Positions 45,451-57,600 of a stretch of 64,000 bases of DNA are shown here, one piece after another. The notes beneath the pieces are model-generated. The model searched no databases. It worked only from the letters and a program-made list of their open reading frames with translations, and was not told the DNA's origin. The position numbers and the translations under genes were made by a program. This DNA is from Acorus gramineus (lineage: Eukaryota > Streptophyta > Magnoliopsida > Acorales > Acoraceae): NCBI GenBank assembly GCA_030737835.1, contig CM060850.1:15146068-15210067 (forward strand), in the 5' to 3' direction. How positions within the stretch are numbered: position 1 is the stretch's first letter; the number at the start of each line of letters is the position of its first letter.

Positions 45451-47803
45451 TATTTTTTTTTTAGCATGCATTCATGTTCTTTATTAATATTAATTTAAAG
45501 TAGATAGATCATCCCAACTAATTTGTTTGTTATAGTTTTATTAGGAGGTTACGGGGAGGAAGATAAAAAATTATTTTTATAAATAACTCCATCAACAATG
45601 TATTTCATGAGAAGGCAAGTGAATAATGCATAGATACAAAACATGTTGATAGTATAAAGAGATGGAAAATCAATGAGAGAGTTTACGCGTCTCTAAATAT
45701 TTTTTTTACATCATGTATCAGATTTGTTGTTGATGGCTTTTGCAAATATTTCTCATTTCTCATCACTGTCTTCACTTCGAATGCAGAAAGAAAAATCTAG
45801 TGGGATCAATGTTGACATGGCGCTGCGTCAGACCAATGTTGGCCAACTCAATGATTAATATATTTATGTACATTGTTATGTATTGTGTACATACACTAAT
45901 AATTTGTGTACACTATTAACCCATACATCATTAGCTACACATACATAGTTGATGCATGTCAAATTATCACCTCCAATTATCTCCCTTGGATTAGTTGTGG
46001 TTGAATGTCCGATTTTTAGGATCTCTATGATTTTTAGGATCTATTTCAAAATTTTAAAATATTTAGTTTAATTAGATTGTTACGTATTTTAGACTTGAAT
46101 AAGTTTATTAGACTCTTTTCTAACTTTTATTATTTATTTTAAACTTTTGGTTAACATTATATAAATTAAATATGATATATAAATAGAAGTGCCACCACAG
46201 TTCCATGCAGATTCAAGGTAAGAGTTATTCAAGAAGATGTGAAACTTCTTATTCAATTGTGAATTCATTTTCTTTGAAGTTAACATTTAGATCGGAATTG
46301 TCACATTTGTTTGGGATTTTTATTTTTAAGTTCTTATAAACATGTCTATTTAGGGATCGATCCCTCACTTTTTCATATATTTTTTTTAGTCCGCATATTC
46401 AACTGCCTATTTGATTTTTAGTCCCTCCGTCAAACGTCCGTATATACACCGTTAATTTATGAAATGTGATTTATTTTTAAGTCCCTGTAAACTATGTTTT
46501 TTAGTGATTAGTCTCTCCCTTCTTCATATTTTATAAGAACTAATCACTAAATAACATAGTTTATAGGGACTGATCACTAAATAGCATAGTTTATAGGGAC
46601 TTAAAAATAAAATCACATTTCACATATTAACGGTGTATGGACGGACGTTTGACGAAGAAACTAAAAATCAAATAGACGATTTAATATGGAGATCAAAATA
46701 GAGATATGAAGAAATGAGATACCGATCCCTAAATAAATATGTTTACAGAGATTTAAAATTAAAAATCTTTTTTTTTAAAGTAACTTTTTTTTTAAGTTAT
46801 TCAAAATTTTATTTTTTACGGTATTTTTAAACGTGTTCTAAAAATATATATATATATCTTACTTTTTCATGCCAGTGTCACATCAATTGAATCTTTAAAA
46901 ATAATTTGATATTTAAAAATAAAAAAAAATTCTCTTATCCAAGAAGACATGGATCTTCTTCTTCAATTGTGTGGATTCATTTTATTTGAAGGTAGCGTTT
47001 AAAATTGTCACATTTTCTTTTAAGATAAAGGTTATTTTAAGTTATTTAAAATCTCATTTTTCCACTGCATTTTCAAATAGTCATGAGAAATTAAAGACGA
47101 TTTTTTTTTTCCATACCACTATCATATCAATTAAACATTTAGAAATAATTAGATCTTTAAGAAAAAATAAAAAAATCTCTCTTGTTTTTTTCATGTAAAT
47201 TGAAGGAGTTTCATGTAGATTAAAAAAGTTATCGAAGAAGACGCGAATCTTCCTTTTTTCATTATGAATTCATTTTCTTTGTAGTTATCGAAGAAGACTC
47301 AATCACATTTTCTTTTTAAAGTAGCGTTTCTTTTAAGTAATTTAATTTTTTTTTATTTTTAAATGCAAACTGAGAGAAGGACAATGATCTTTCTTTTCTG
47401 TGCCTGTATCACATCAATTAATATCACAGCAACCATGCACTGACAGAGTCCTTATCATCAGTGTGGTAGCTTCCATATCTGCAACAACTCTGCTGCCCAA
47501 AAATGTTTCTTTTACACCAAATTCCACCTCCCACATCTAACAAAAAAAAAATAATTCCCTCCATCAGATTCCGAAATCCCACTAGATCTCCTCCTGTCAA
47601 AAAAAAAAAAAAAACTGCTGACACCACCAGCTTCACCTCTCAATCAATCACCCGTACCTTCTTCTCCTCACTTGGCAACCAAAAAAATAAAATAAAATGT
47701 AATATTGAATACTTATCCAACCACCACTCCGTAATAATAATAATATAAAATTTATGAGTTTAATACATATTTAAACATATTAATTAGATAAATATATATA
47801 TTA
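45451..47803. other. tail of module U2
   Basis: No gene seen. Contains the module stretch GGATTAGTTG to AATAGAAGTGCCACC (45993-46195), foldback F3, and words such as AATTGTCACATTT that recur near 46296 and 47012. It ends with the TCATCAGTGTGGTAGCTTCC block shared with 63470. Confidence 0.45.
46315..46767. mobile_element. compact foldback element, copy F3
   Basis: GATTTTTATTTTTAAG (46315) and TTAAAATTAAAAATC (to 46767) are inverted ends. The arms meet almost without a loop near 46535, so the whole 453 bp can fold on itself. GGACGGACGTTTGACGAAG on the right mirrors CGTCAAACGTCCGTATATAC-like sequence on the left. The shortest of three family members in this window. Confidence 0.7.
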
Positions 47804-47934
47804 TGTATATATATATATATATACATATTAGGGTTAATGGTAGATTAGTCTTTTCTTTGTTTTTTTTTTTGTATTATAAATATTAGATACAAACCCTAAT
47901 AAGATTCTTGATTTATTCTTTTTATATTCTAACA
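47804..47934 (+). repeat. 5' LTR of copia-2
   Basis: 131 bp: TGTATATATA through TTAGGGTTAATGG, a TATAAATATTAG TATA-like site, to ATATTCTAACA. Very short for a copia LTR, as in copia-1. The TA-repeat start is longer than in the 3' copy. Confidence 0.75.
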
Positions 47935-47949
47935 TGATATCAGAGCTTG

Positions 47950-48740
47950 AATTCAATTTTTTTCTTTGATTTTCTGTTGGCATTACTCTCCGTTCGCGAG
48001 ATCGTCGATGCCCCGTCGTCCCGTTGGTGTCACCCCGCGCAGATTAGCCGCCCCCGCGCCGCTTTGCCGCTGCCCCACCCAGATCTGCCGCATCTGCACC
48101 GCTGTGCCGCGGTTGCTGCTCCACACAGATCTACCGCCACTGCGCCGCCTCGCACCGCCCTCTCGCGCCGCCTCACGCGACCCTGCCGCTGCTGCACCAC
48201 CCTGCCGCGCCGCCTCGCGCAGGCCCGCCGCTGTCCCCGTGCAGATCTGCCGCGTCTGTGTGGCTGCTGCGCCGCCCTGCTGCACCGCCTCACGCTGCTC
48301 TGCCACCCTGCCGCGCCATCCAGCACCACCATGCCTTGCCCGCCCCCCGTCGGCGCCCTGTCTGCGCACCGCCCGCGCCTGCCTGCGCTTAGTCTCCATG
48401 TTGCGTGATCAGCGCAGATCCGCGCCGATCAGCCTGGATTTCCTGGGATCCTGTCCTGGATTCTGTCACGGACAGCATCCCGGATCTCCCAGGAATTCGT
48501 CCCGAGTCAAGACGCGTCATCTCGTCCCGGATCCAGTGTTTCGCGCCCGCGCGTGCCCGGCTCAGCTCCCGCTCGCGCCCGGCCCATCTGCCCAACCCGG
48601 CTCCAGCGCCCGACCCCACCCGACCCAACCCGGCTCCAACGCCCGACCCGACCCGGTTCCAGCACCAGCTGCCCGACCTGGATCCACGACCCGACCTGGA
48701 TCCACGACCCGACCTAGATCCGCGACCTATTTACCTCCCC
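47950..48740 (+). other. C-rich leader of copia-2
   Basis: GC-rich, C-biased sequence with CGCCGC/CTGCCGCG-like repeats, then a CCCGACCTGGATCCACGA-type tandem repeat (about 48669-48725), between primer site and gag. Open frames in several phases are Pro/Ala/Arg-rich artefacts. Confidence 0.6.
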
Positions 48741-48911
48741 GTCATTGCCTTTTTTGGTATTTTCTTTATCCGGCCGCTACGGGTTCATTCGGACTCCAAA
48801 TATAGTCATTTTGGTACTCATTTTGCTCCATTTTTTGTTCTGCACGCATCTGTGACTATATTTTGCATCATCCGAGGCATTTTTTTTTTTGTTATTCTCT
48901 TTTTGCCTATT

Positions 48912-51900
48912 ATGGCTAAGGATAACACTCAGATCATCGATGTTAAGTTTGATGGTAACAATTACGATGTCTGGTCTATTAGTCTTGAGCTTCAGCTTGA
49001 TTATCGTCGCCTATTGGGTCATGTTACTGGTACTAATCTAGCTCCTGTACTTGAACCATCTCCACCAGGTTCCGATGAGACCACCATCAAGGCCAGAGCT
49101 GAGGCGTATACTAAGGCTTTGTTGACATGGAAGGAGGCCGATTCTCGGGTGAAAGCTTATATTGCTTCTTCGGTTATTCCAAATATCCGTAAACATTTGA
49201 AGCCGTTCATTACAGCCAAGGAATATTGGGACTTTCTGAAGAATTTCTATACGCAAACCGATGGTGCTCAGGAATTCTATCTACATCAGGCCATTTCCAC
49301 TTCTTATCAAGGGGAGCTTTCTATTTGTGATTTTTATTCTCTTTTGTCTGATTACTGGGATCAACTCGCACCTATGGATCCTCAGATGGAGGGTATTTTT
49401 CTGACACGCTATCGTGAGTACCGTAATCGTCAACGATTATACCAATTCTTGATGCGTCTTTGTCCTGAGTTTGAGGCTATTCGTGCACAGATTCTTCATC
49501 GCTCTCCCAAATCGTCTCTTGATACGGTTCTTTTTGAGTTAGTTGCTGAGGAGACGCGTCTTCGCACTATTGTCACTCCGCCTATCGTTGATCACAGTTC
49601 TGTCAATGTTGCACATCGTCAAGACAATCGCTACACTCGGGTCACTTGCTATTATTGCCATAAATTTGGACACGTGCAATCTGAATGTCGTAAGCGTGCT
49701 CGTGATGGTGCTCCTCTTGTTTATGTACCTCGCACTTCAGCTCCTAGAGCACTTCCTCCAGCACCTCGTCCACTAGATCCTGCAGCATCACGTGCACTAG
49801 CGCCTCGGGCGCAAGCACCTCGGGCACCTTCTACAGTTCCTCCACGTCGCTCTCAGCCTCGACCTGCAGCTGCTGTTGCATCTGATTTTCTTACTGATCC
49901 AACGGCATATTCTTCCTCTCAGATCACTGAGAGTCTTGCGCAGCTCCACCTTCAACAACAACAGCTTCAAGATATGCTTCGCTCAGTGACTGGTAGTGAT
50001 TCATCTGCTCCCTTTTCTGCTTCTACTGCGGCGACAGGTAACCTTACCTCCTCATGGATTCTTGACTCTGGGGCTTCCCATCGATTTATTAGTTGTCCTA
50101 CTCGCGTGTTTTCCACTCCTGTTATTCGTACGGCAGATGAGACTCCTCTGTCTATGTCGAGTTCTGGTTCTCTTGCTGATCCTTCTCATCGATTTCAACT
50201 TCCTGATGTTTTTCATGTTCCTGGTCTATCACTAAATTTGCTTTCTGTTGGTCAAATTGCGGATCATGATTGTCTCATTACTTTTGATTCTTCTACTTGT
50301 TCTGTACAGGATCGTCGTACGGGGAAGCAGATTGGGACAGGCTCTAGACGCGGTGGGCTCTACTACATGGATCATCTTCATATTCCTTCGTCTTCTACAG
50401 CTTCTGCTCGCTTGATTTCTTCTTCTCCTTCCTCCTTTGATGTATGGCACCGCCGTCTTGGCCATCTCTCTCCTCCAAGACTTCGTTATCTAATAAGTAC
50501 CGGTGTTTTAGGTTCCTTTTCAAAAACTGAGCTTCAACCATGTGTGGGCTGCAAGTTGGCAAAACACTTGGCTCTTCCATTTCCTACTAGTAAACACATT
50601 TCTGCTTCTCTTTTGATCTAGTTCACTCTGATGTTTGGGGTCCCTCCCCTATTCCTTCTAAAGGGGGTAACCGTTATTATGTTATTTTTATTGATGATTT
50701 TTCTCGCTTTACTTGGATATATTTGATGCATAGTCGTTCTGAGTTGTTACCCATCTATAAATCTTTTGCTACAATGGTTGAAACTCAGTTTTCCAAACGC
50801 ATCAAGGTGTTTCGCTCTGATTGTGGGGGAGAATATTGTTCTCGTGATTTTTTATCCTCCCAAGGCACTCTACCACAGCTTTCCACTCCTTATGCTCATC
50901 AGCAGAACGGAGTTGCTGAGCGCAAACACCGTCATATCCTCGAAACGACCCGGTCCTTACTCCTCTCTGCTTCTGTTCCTGTTCAGTTTTGGGGTGAGGC
51001 TGTTCTTACAAGTGTGTATCTCATCAATCGCACTCCTTCGTCTATCACTGCTGGCATCTCCCCCTTTCAGCGTCTTTATCATAGTCCTCCTAATTATTCT
51101 CGTCTTCGTGTTTTTGGATGCACGTGTTTTGTCCTACTTCCTCCTCTTGAGCGTACCAAGTTGTCTCCTCGTTCTACTATGTGTGTCTTTCTTGGGTATA
51201 GTAATGAGATCAAAGGATATCGATGCTATGATCCTGTTGCTCGTCGTCTTCGAACATCTTGTCATGTCACATTCTTTGAGAATCATCCATACTACGCTCT
51301 TCGCTCGCCTCTGTTCCTCTTCCCCATCCACGGTTGAGGAAGTCACATTTTTGGACTTTTCTATTCCTGATTTCTCATCTTCATCTTCTGCTCCTCAGTC
51401 ATCTATTCCGTCTGTACCTGACCACTCTTCCTCATCAGTCCCATCTTCACCCTTGTCGTCTTCGTCAACTTCTTTTCGGATGATTCACGTGGGACGGTCC
51501 TGTCTACTCCTACACCTATTCCTGATGCTGCTTCGCCAGAAGACGATTCTGCTTCCGCACCAGTTGCTCCTCGTCGCAATCCGCCTCGCGCTCGTCGACC
51601 TCCTCAACGACTAGCTTGGTTGCCTCTGATTCTTTTTCTCCTAGTTTTCAGTGTTTTCTTTCAGCTGTTTCAGCTCATTGGGAGCCCCAATCATATCGTG
51701 AGGCTGTCGGCATTCCAGAATGGGAAGGTGCTATGGCAGAGGAGCTTAGTGCATTACAACACACTCATACGTGGAAAATTGTACCACTTCCTCCAGGGAA
51801 GAATCCTATCAGTTGTAAGTGGGTTTATAAGATCAAAACCAACTCTGATGGTTCGATTGAGCATCACAAGGCTCGGTTGGTTGCATGTCTCCCACTCCTA

Positions 51901-52622
51901 TTGAGCTTCATGCTAAGCTCCAGCCTGATGAAGGAGAATCACTTTCTGATGTTACTCGTTATAGACAACTTGTTGGAAGCCTCGTCTATCTCACTGTCAC
52001 TCATCCTGACATTGCCTATGCTGTGCATATTGTCAGTCAGTTTGTTGTTGCCCCTCGTACTATTCATTATGCAGCAGTTCTTCGGATTATACGCTGTCTA
52101 CATCGTACTATATCTCGTGCTCTGCTGTTACCGTCTTCTTCTACTCTTGAACTTCGCGCTTATACTGATGCTAATTGGGCAGGAGATGTCACAGATAAAA
52201 AATCCACAACTTGTATATGCGTTTTTCTTGGGGGCTCTCTTATATCTTGGAAGGCCAAAAAACAAGACATTGTTTCTCGTTCGAGTGCTGAGGCTGAATA
52301 TCGTGCTATGGCATCTGCTACTGCTGAGGTTGTTTGGCTTCGGCGCCTCCTCTCTGACATGGGCGTCATTCTATCTGCGTCTACTCCTCTATATTGTGAC
52401 AACAAGAGCGCCATTCAGATTGCTAGCAATCCAGTATTTCATGAACATACGAAGCACATCGAGATCGATTGTCACATCGCCCGTCATCATTTTATTGCGG
52501 GCACTATATCACTCCCATATATTTCCTCTTCTCTTCAATTATCAGACTTTTTCACAAAGTCTCATACACTTCAGCGGCATGGTTTCTTGTTGAGCAAACT
52601 CTCGGTGTATGATCCACCATGA
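48912..52622 (+). pseudogene. gag-pol region of copia-2
   Basis: Gag from MAKDNTQIIDVKFDG at 48912; CCHC knuckle CYYCHKFGHVQSEC near 49648; protease WILDSGASHRFI near 50057; pre-integrase WHRRLGHLSPPRL near 50448; integrase HQQNGVAERKHRH near 50897; reverse transcriptase start KNPISCKWVYKIK near 51800; RNase H with AYTDANWAGD near 52159, SSAEAEYRAMA and CDNKSAIQIASNP, to near 52622. These are the usual copia parts in the usual order. Broken fossil with a handful of breaks. Confidence 0.85.
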
Positions 52623-52642
52623 GTTTGAGGAGGGGTATTAAA

Positions 52643-52763
52643 TGTATATATATATGTTAGGGTTAAGGGTAGATTAGTCTTTTCCTTGTTTCCCTTTTTG
52701 TACTATAAATATTGGATATAAACCCTAATAAGATTCTTGATTCATTCTTTTCATATTCTAACA
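52643..52763 (+). repeat. 3' LTR of copia-2
   Basis: 121 bp, TGTATATATATATGTTAGGG to ATATTCTAACA, with a TATAAATATTGG TATA-like site. Confidence 0.8.
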
Positions 52764-53462
52764 TATTCAAATACGAATATAAATTTTTATATTTGAATTT
52801 CTTAATATACTGATTAAATATGAATATTTTTTAAATAATTGACATTTTAATTATTAACATTAAATTAAATAATCAATTGATATATTAAAAAAATATGAAA
52901 ATTAAAATTGAGATTTTAAGATTGATTATCTCTAAATTTTTGGATATTTTTAAATTTTCAAACACAAATTCATTTTTTAAATAATTAACAGACTTAGCAG
53001 GATTATAGGATTTTCTCATAAGGGGGGTTGGAGAAAATAATTAGACATGCAAAATAAAAACTCTATAAATAAAATACCTTATTCTCCACGTGGTTTTTAT
53101 TTTTTTTTGACCAATCAATTATTTTTTATAAATATAATTATTATATAAACAACAAAAGATATTATTCACTGATTGACAGGCAAGAACAATAGAAAGAAAG
53201 AAAGGGAATAAATATTTTTTGGGGGAACAATTTTAAAAAAGTACAATTAATACGAGAATCCAATTAAAAAAATATATATAAACAGACCACCATCTCAAAA
53301 GCAATCTGGTCCATGAGAGATTTTCAAATTGGGGTTGTTTGGGTTAATGTAGAAAATCATTAATTAGATGGGTACTGTGGAAATGCAATCTCTAGATTCA
53401 TTGGGATTTTGGGGTGGGAATCTACATGTGCAGTGGAAGGAAGGGAGAAACCATTTTTTTAT
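52764..53462. other. AT-rich intergenic DNA
   Basis: No gene seen. Short inverted AT words (AATATGAATATTTTT, AAATTTTTGGATATT) near 52800-52960 may be a worn transposon. The rest is plain AT-rich sequence. Confidence 0.35.
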
Positions 53463-54427
53463 GGGTTAAAGACATCTAAGTCCCTATGAACATGAAAAAA
53501 CCCATATAAATCCATACTAAAATTGGAACAGACGTACGAGTCCCTGAAAACTCAGAAAAACCCAATTATCATCCCTGAGTTAAATTTTCATCCAAACTTA
53601 ATGGAATATTCCCAGAATATTCTGTCACATATAATTGTGTAAACATTAAAGTCCTTATAAACAGTCATAAAGACAAATCAGTCCCTCCAAAAGACAAAAT
53701 TGCCCCTCAAAGACTTTTACATTAAATTGTGTACACATTGTAGTCCCTATAAACAATTATAAAGATAAATTAGTCCTTGCAAAAGACAAAATTACCCCTG
53801 AAAGATTTTTACATTTAATTGGATAGACATTACAGATTTACAGTCCTTATAAATAATCGTAAAGACAAATTGGTACATGTAAAAGACAAAAATGCCCCTG
53901 AAGAATTTTTACATTTAATTGTGTAGAAATTGCATTTTTTTAGAGGGTATTTAATTTTTAAATTGCAATGTCTGCACAATTAAATGTAAAAATACTTCAA
54001 GGGTATTTTTGTCTTTTAGAGGAACAAATTTATCTTTACGATTATTTATAAGGACTGTAATGTCTATCCAATTAAATGTAAAAATCTTTCAGGGGTAATT
54101 TTGTCTTTTGCAATGACTAATTTGTCTTTATAATTGTTTATAGGGACTACAATGTGTACACAATTTAATGTAAAAGTCTTTGAGGGGTAATTTTGTCTTT
54201 TGCAGGGACTGATTTATCTTTATGACTGTTTATAAGGACTTCAATGTCTACACAATTATATGTGATGGAATATTCTATGAATATTCCATTAAATTTGGAT
54301 GAAAATTTAACTCAGGGATGATAATTAGGTTTTTCTGAGTTTTCAGGGACTCGTACGTCTGTCCCAATTTTAGTAGGGACTTATATGGGTTTTTCCATGT
54401 TTGTAGGGACTTAAATGTCTTTAACCC
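53463..54427. repeat. 965-bp hairpin-forming inverted repeat
   Basis: The left arm (53463 to about 53936) and right arm (about 53959-54427) are inverted copies over almost 470 bp with a ~20-bp loop: GGGTTAAAGACATCTAAGTC at the start, GACTTAAATGTCTTTAACCC at the end. Each arm also holds about three tandem ~100-bp units around TTTTACATTTAATTG and AAAGACAAAATTACCCCT. No coding capacity. No clear target duplication; the flanks are T-rich. Confidence 0.85.
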
Positions 54428-54949
54428 TTTATTTTTTTGTTTTTGATGAGTAGGTTTGACTGGGAAAAATAGATTATTATAAATCTTGGTCCAAGTATTA
54501 GAAAATTAGTGATTTTTTTTTCTTGAGATTACTAGCAATGATTAGTGCTGCTGTAAGGGAGGAATCAAAACTGCAAATGTTGAAGTCTCTTTTTACCCCA
54601 TCTCTAAAGCAATTCATGACCAACCAAATCAGCTGTTTCTTTAGATACGGATGTGATTAATGAGACAAAAAGTGATGCGAGTGATTCCTATTGAATGATT
54701 ATGATTCCAGAGAAGTTTTATAGATCATTTCTTAATTTAGTGTCCCAAAAGGTACACACAAAATGGGAGGTTGGAATGAGAAAAAAAAGAAAGGAAATAT
54801 TTTTTACCACACCTTTTCTACTTTTTATTGATTGCTGTCTCGCACTATATTTTATGTTTTTTTTATCTGTTTTTTCTCATCACCATTGGAAGTAGTTCTA
54901 CATATGGACAATTTTGAAAGGAAAAAACTTTATAACACATTGCATATTT
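54428..54949. other. intergenic DNA
   Basis: Nothing recognised. AT-rich with several poly-T runs; a 66-codon frame near 54695 has no recognisable domain. Confidence 0.35.
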
Positions 54950-56235
54950 TCCTCCCGTTTGTGGTGGAAAATAAGCGCAGAATATAGAAGAATGGAATAG
55001 GATAGTAAAAAAAAATTGTTTGTTTTGCTAAAATAAACTCTGATAGTTATGTCTGGATTAACTAGGATAAGACATGATAATTATTCTCAGAAAAAACCAT
55101 AATTGTTTATTAGGGCTTATCTATACCAATGGATAAAAATATCATTCTCTGTCATTTTAAAAAATTTATCTAACCTAACACTCTCTGCAGGGGTGGACTT
55201 AAAGGTTGACTTGGCCGGGCTACAGCCCGGCTCAGATTTTGTTGTTTTTTTTTGTTATTTGTTATATATATTAAGATAATGTTATATACAGACTTTTTTT
55301 TAATCATAATTCTAGTTTACACATGTTTTGAATTTTTTAAAAATAATATATACTTTATTTAATAAGATATATACTTTTATAAAAAAAATGAAATATATAT
55401 TCTAATAAATTGCATGAATACATTTATAGAAAATATGTAAAATTTTTATTAAAACATATACCTCGTTATTGTGTGAATATATGCTCTGATGATTTTCTAT
55501 CATAAGACTGAAATTGAGGTTGAAAAAAAAGAAAAATAATATGTTCAACCCCTTTTATAGTCCCATTTGCAATCCACACCGTTTTTTTTAAAAAAAAATT
55601 ATGCGCCCTTCTATCAAAATATACGCTGTTATATGAAGTGATATATAAATTGAGATACATTAGTGTAATTTTTTCATTATAAATAAATAAATTTTTTATT
55701 CCATATATTATGATACTCTACACTATGATACGTAGTATATATTATATAATCATATTGTATGGGATAGCAAAAAAGGATTGAATGTATTTTGAATATCATA
55801 TTATTTAATATATATAAAATAATTACATCAAATATAAGAATAAAAAAATCCTTCTATATTAATATTTAATACAGCCCACCCAAAAATGTTGTCCTAGATC
55901 CGCCCCTGACTCTCTGCACACATTCTAAAAACTATCACATCTATCATATCATACATACATCTCTCATACTTATTCCCAAACACAAATAATTTATGCAGGG
56001 GCATAGTTGTCATTTAAAAAGTTTTAAACTCTTATCCATCTCTTATCTACCACTTATCCTTACTTTATTCAAGGTGAATCAAACAACAAAAAGATCAATT
56101 TACATTTCTCAATGAGAATAACAAAAATGACAATCAAATAAAAATTTACTTATTTAGCATGAATTGTTATCTATTCTAATATAGCTATCAAGGACGAATA
56201 ACCTTATATCACACCATAAACAGGGGATTGGGTAA
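54950..56235. mobile_element. dispersed element E5, copy 1, interrupted by an hAT-like element
   Basis: 54950-55187 plus 55917-56235 is an inverted-orientation relative of 60233-60743: TTGTTTGTTTTGCTAAAATA, ATATCATTCTCTGTCATTTT, AATCAAACAACAAAAAGATC and AATATAGCTATCAAGGACGA all find reverse-complement partners there. No coding capacity. The hAT-like element 55188-55908 lies inside it. Confidence 0.6.
55188..55908. mobile_element. hAT-type non-autonomous transposon
   Basis: 721 bp with inverted ends CAGGGGTGGACTTAAAGG and CTAGATCCGCCCCTG, flanked by a perfect 8-bp duplication ACTCTCTG (55180-55187 and 55909-55916). CAGGGGCGGA ends and 8-bp duplications are typical of plant hAT elements. AT-rich interior without transposase. 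Confidence 0.85.
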
Positions 56236-56289
56236 TGACGGACCTAAAAAATAATAGATTAAAAAAAAAAAACCTGGAATTGATTATTT

Positions 56290-57600
56290 CCAATAATTGC
56301 CCACGGAATATAGCACAACATCATACTACAGTATCATGGAGAAATGACAATCAGTACTAAAAATCATTATATAAATTTTGTTTTTGGTTACATGCATTTA
56401 TAAGAAATTTTAAAAGGGCACGGCTATCCCCACCGAGGGTTTTTCTTACCCCACCAATCGAAATAAAAAATCGGTGTTTTATCTTTTCCCACCGATCCGG
56501 TCAGATCGACCAGATTTGGTCGCCACTTCAGGTTTTGGACGACCGGACTTGGTCACCATTTCAGATTTTGGGCGATCGGACTTGGTCGTCATTTCAGGTT
56601 TCAGACGACCGAACTTGGTCGAACAGGATTTGTAATAAAGTTTATAATTTTTTTCTTGGAAACATAATCCCATGACGTATATCTTTCTTGAATCCTTCAT
56701 ACCACTTCAAGTCTGAGTTGTAATGTAAGGAGAATCAATTATTATTCTTAAATGTAGAATATAAGAACAATTTTTTTTACATAAGTGACGGACTAATTTT
56801 CAAAAGCCAAATATATAATGTGTTTGGATCAACTGATAGGTTTTTTTTGTTTTCAAACCAAGAATCCTCTTAACTACGAATTCACACGAAGCTTAAAAAT
56901 GATATATATTTATCTAATAAGATATTTTTTTATAAAAATTTGAATTAATTGAAAGTATACCTACTTACATTTTTTTCGACCCCTTAGCTGTTGTTTGGAT
57001 CAAAGAATAAATGTAGAATATAATGGATAAACCCAAAAATTTATTTGTTTACAAAAAATAGGTAGATATAGTTTTAAACCCTGTTCGACCAATTACAGTC
57101 GCCCAAAGCCTGAAATTGCGACCAATTACTGTCGCCCAAAACCTGAAATGGCGACCAAGTCCGGTCGTCCAAAATCTGAAATGGCGACCAATTTCGGTCG
57201 ATCTGGATTGGTGGGAACAGCCAAACACCGTTTTTTTTTTTTTTTTTTTTTTGATTGGTGGGGTAAGAAAAACGATGGGTGGGGATAGACGCGCCCATTT
57301 TAAAATGCGTAAATGCATATGAACTTCAAATACGTGCTATGACCCGTAGGCCTTCTTTATGAGATATATAAAGGAAAATTTAGAAAATGATATATCTAAC
57401 TCCTTACGCAATACAAACCCCTCACTGCTTTCCTTTGTTTGAAAACAAAAAACTCCCTCATTGAAATATTCACTGAGAATCACTAATATAGAAAATATAC
57501 AAAAAATATTTTTTATTTTTATACATTGCAATATACATTGCAAGTATATTGCACTATCCTGGAGAAGGTGATGCAAAAATATAGTGTACGAGTGCTAAGT
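56290..57600. repeat. dispersed repeat, copy R2, interrupted
   Basis: Relative of R1 (6747-7200), split by the foldback at 56416-57296. To the right, AAAATGATATATC, CATTGAAATAT and CATTGCAAGTATATTGC units recur about three times up to 57850, so the family itself is loosely tandem. No gene seen. Confidence 0.5.
56416..57296. mobile_element. Mutator-like foldback element
   Basis: 881 bp. The ends GGGCACGGCTATCCCCACC and GGTGGGGATAGACGCGCCC are inverted, and similarity continues for ~200 bp per side. Inside each arm a ~40-bp unit (GACCGGACTTGGTC..TTTCAGATTTTGG) repeats three to four times. Flanked by the perfect 9-bp duplication ATTTTAAAA (56407-56415 and 57297-57305), as expected for Mutator-like elements. 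A T-run near 57231-57252 breaks the symmetry. Confidence 0.85.

Larger units (their letters stand above)
18270..47700. repeat. decayed intergenic module, copy U2, with nested insertions
   Basis: Second copy of the module seen at 2270 and 58545. Landmarks: AATAGGTGCACATGCAACC (about 18300), CGTTCACACATTATG after foldback F2 (about 23338), AACATGCACTGCG (about 24573), then after the insertions GGATTAGTTGTGG (about 45993), ATATAAATAGAAGTGCCACC (about 46176) and ATCAGTGTGGTAGCTTCC (about 47457). It is expanded from an original few kb by a copia element in foldback F2, a Harbinger MITE, and the G1/G2 nest. Between insertions no gene is visible. Confidence 0.6.
47804..52763 (+). mobile_element. Ty1/copia element, copia-2 (broken)
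   Basis: About 5.0-kb plus-strand copia fossil. 5' LTR 47804-47934, primer site TGATATCAGAGC at 47935, GC-rich leader, gag-pol, polypurine-like GAGGAGGGG near 52628, 3' LTR 52643-52763. Flanks TATTA and TATTC are a near-match 5-bp duplication. By eye the two LTRs differ at roughly one site in ten, so it is old. It has a handful of breaks and not every pol part is seen. Confidence 0.87.

Noticed and set aside
53452-54436. Possible 9-bp target duplication around the 965-bp hairpin
   Set aside because: Both flanks are T-rich and do not match exactly; no duplication can be claimed.
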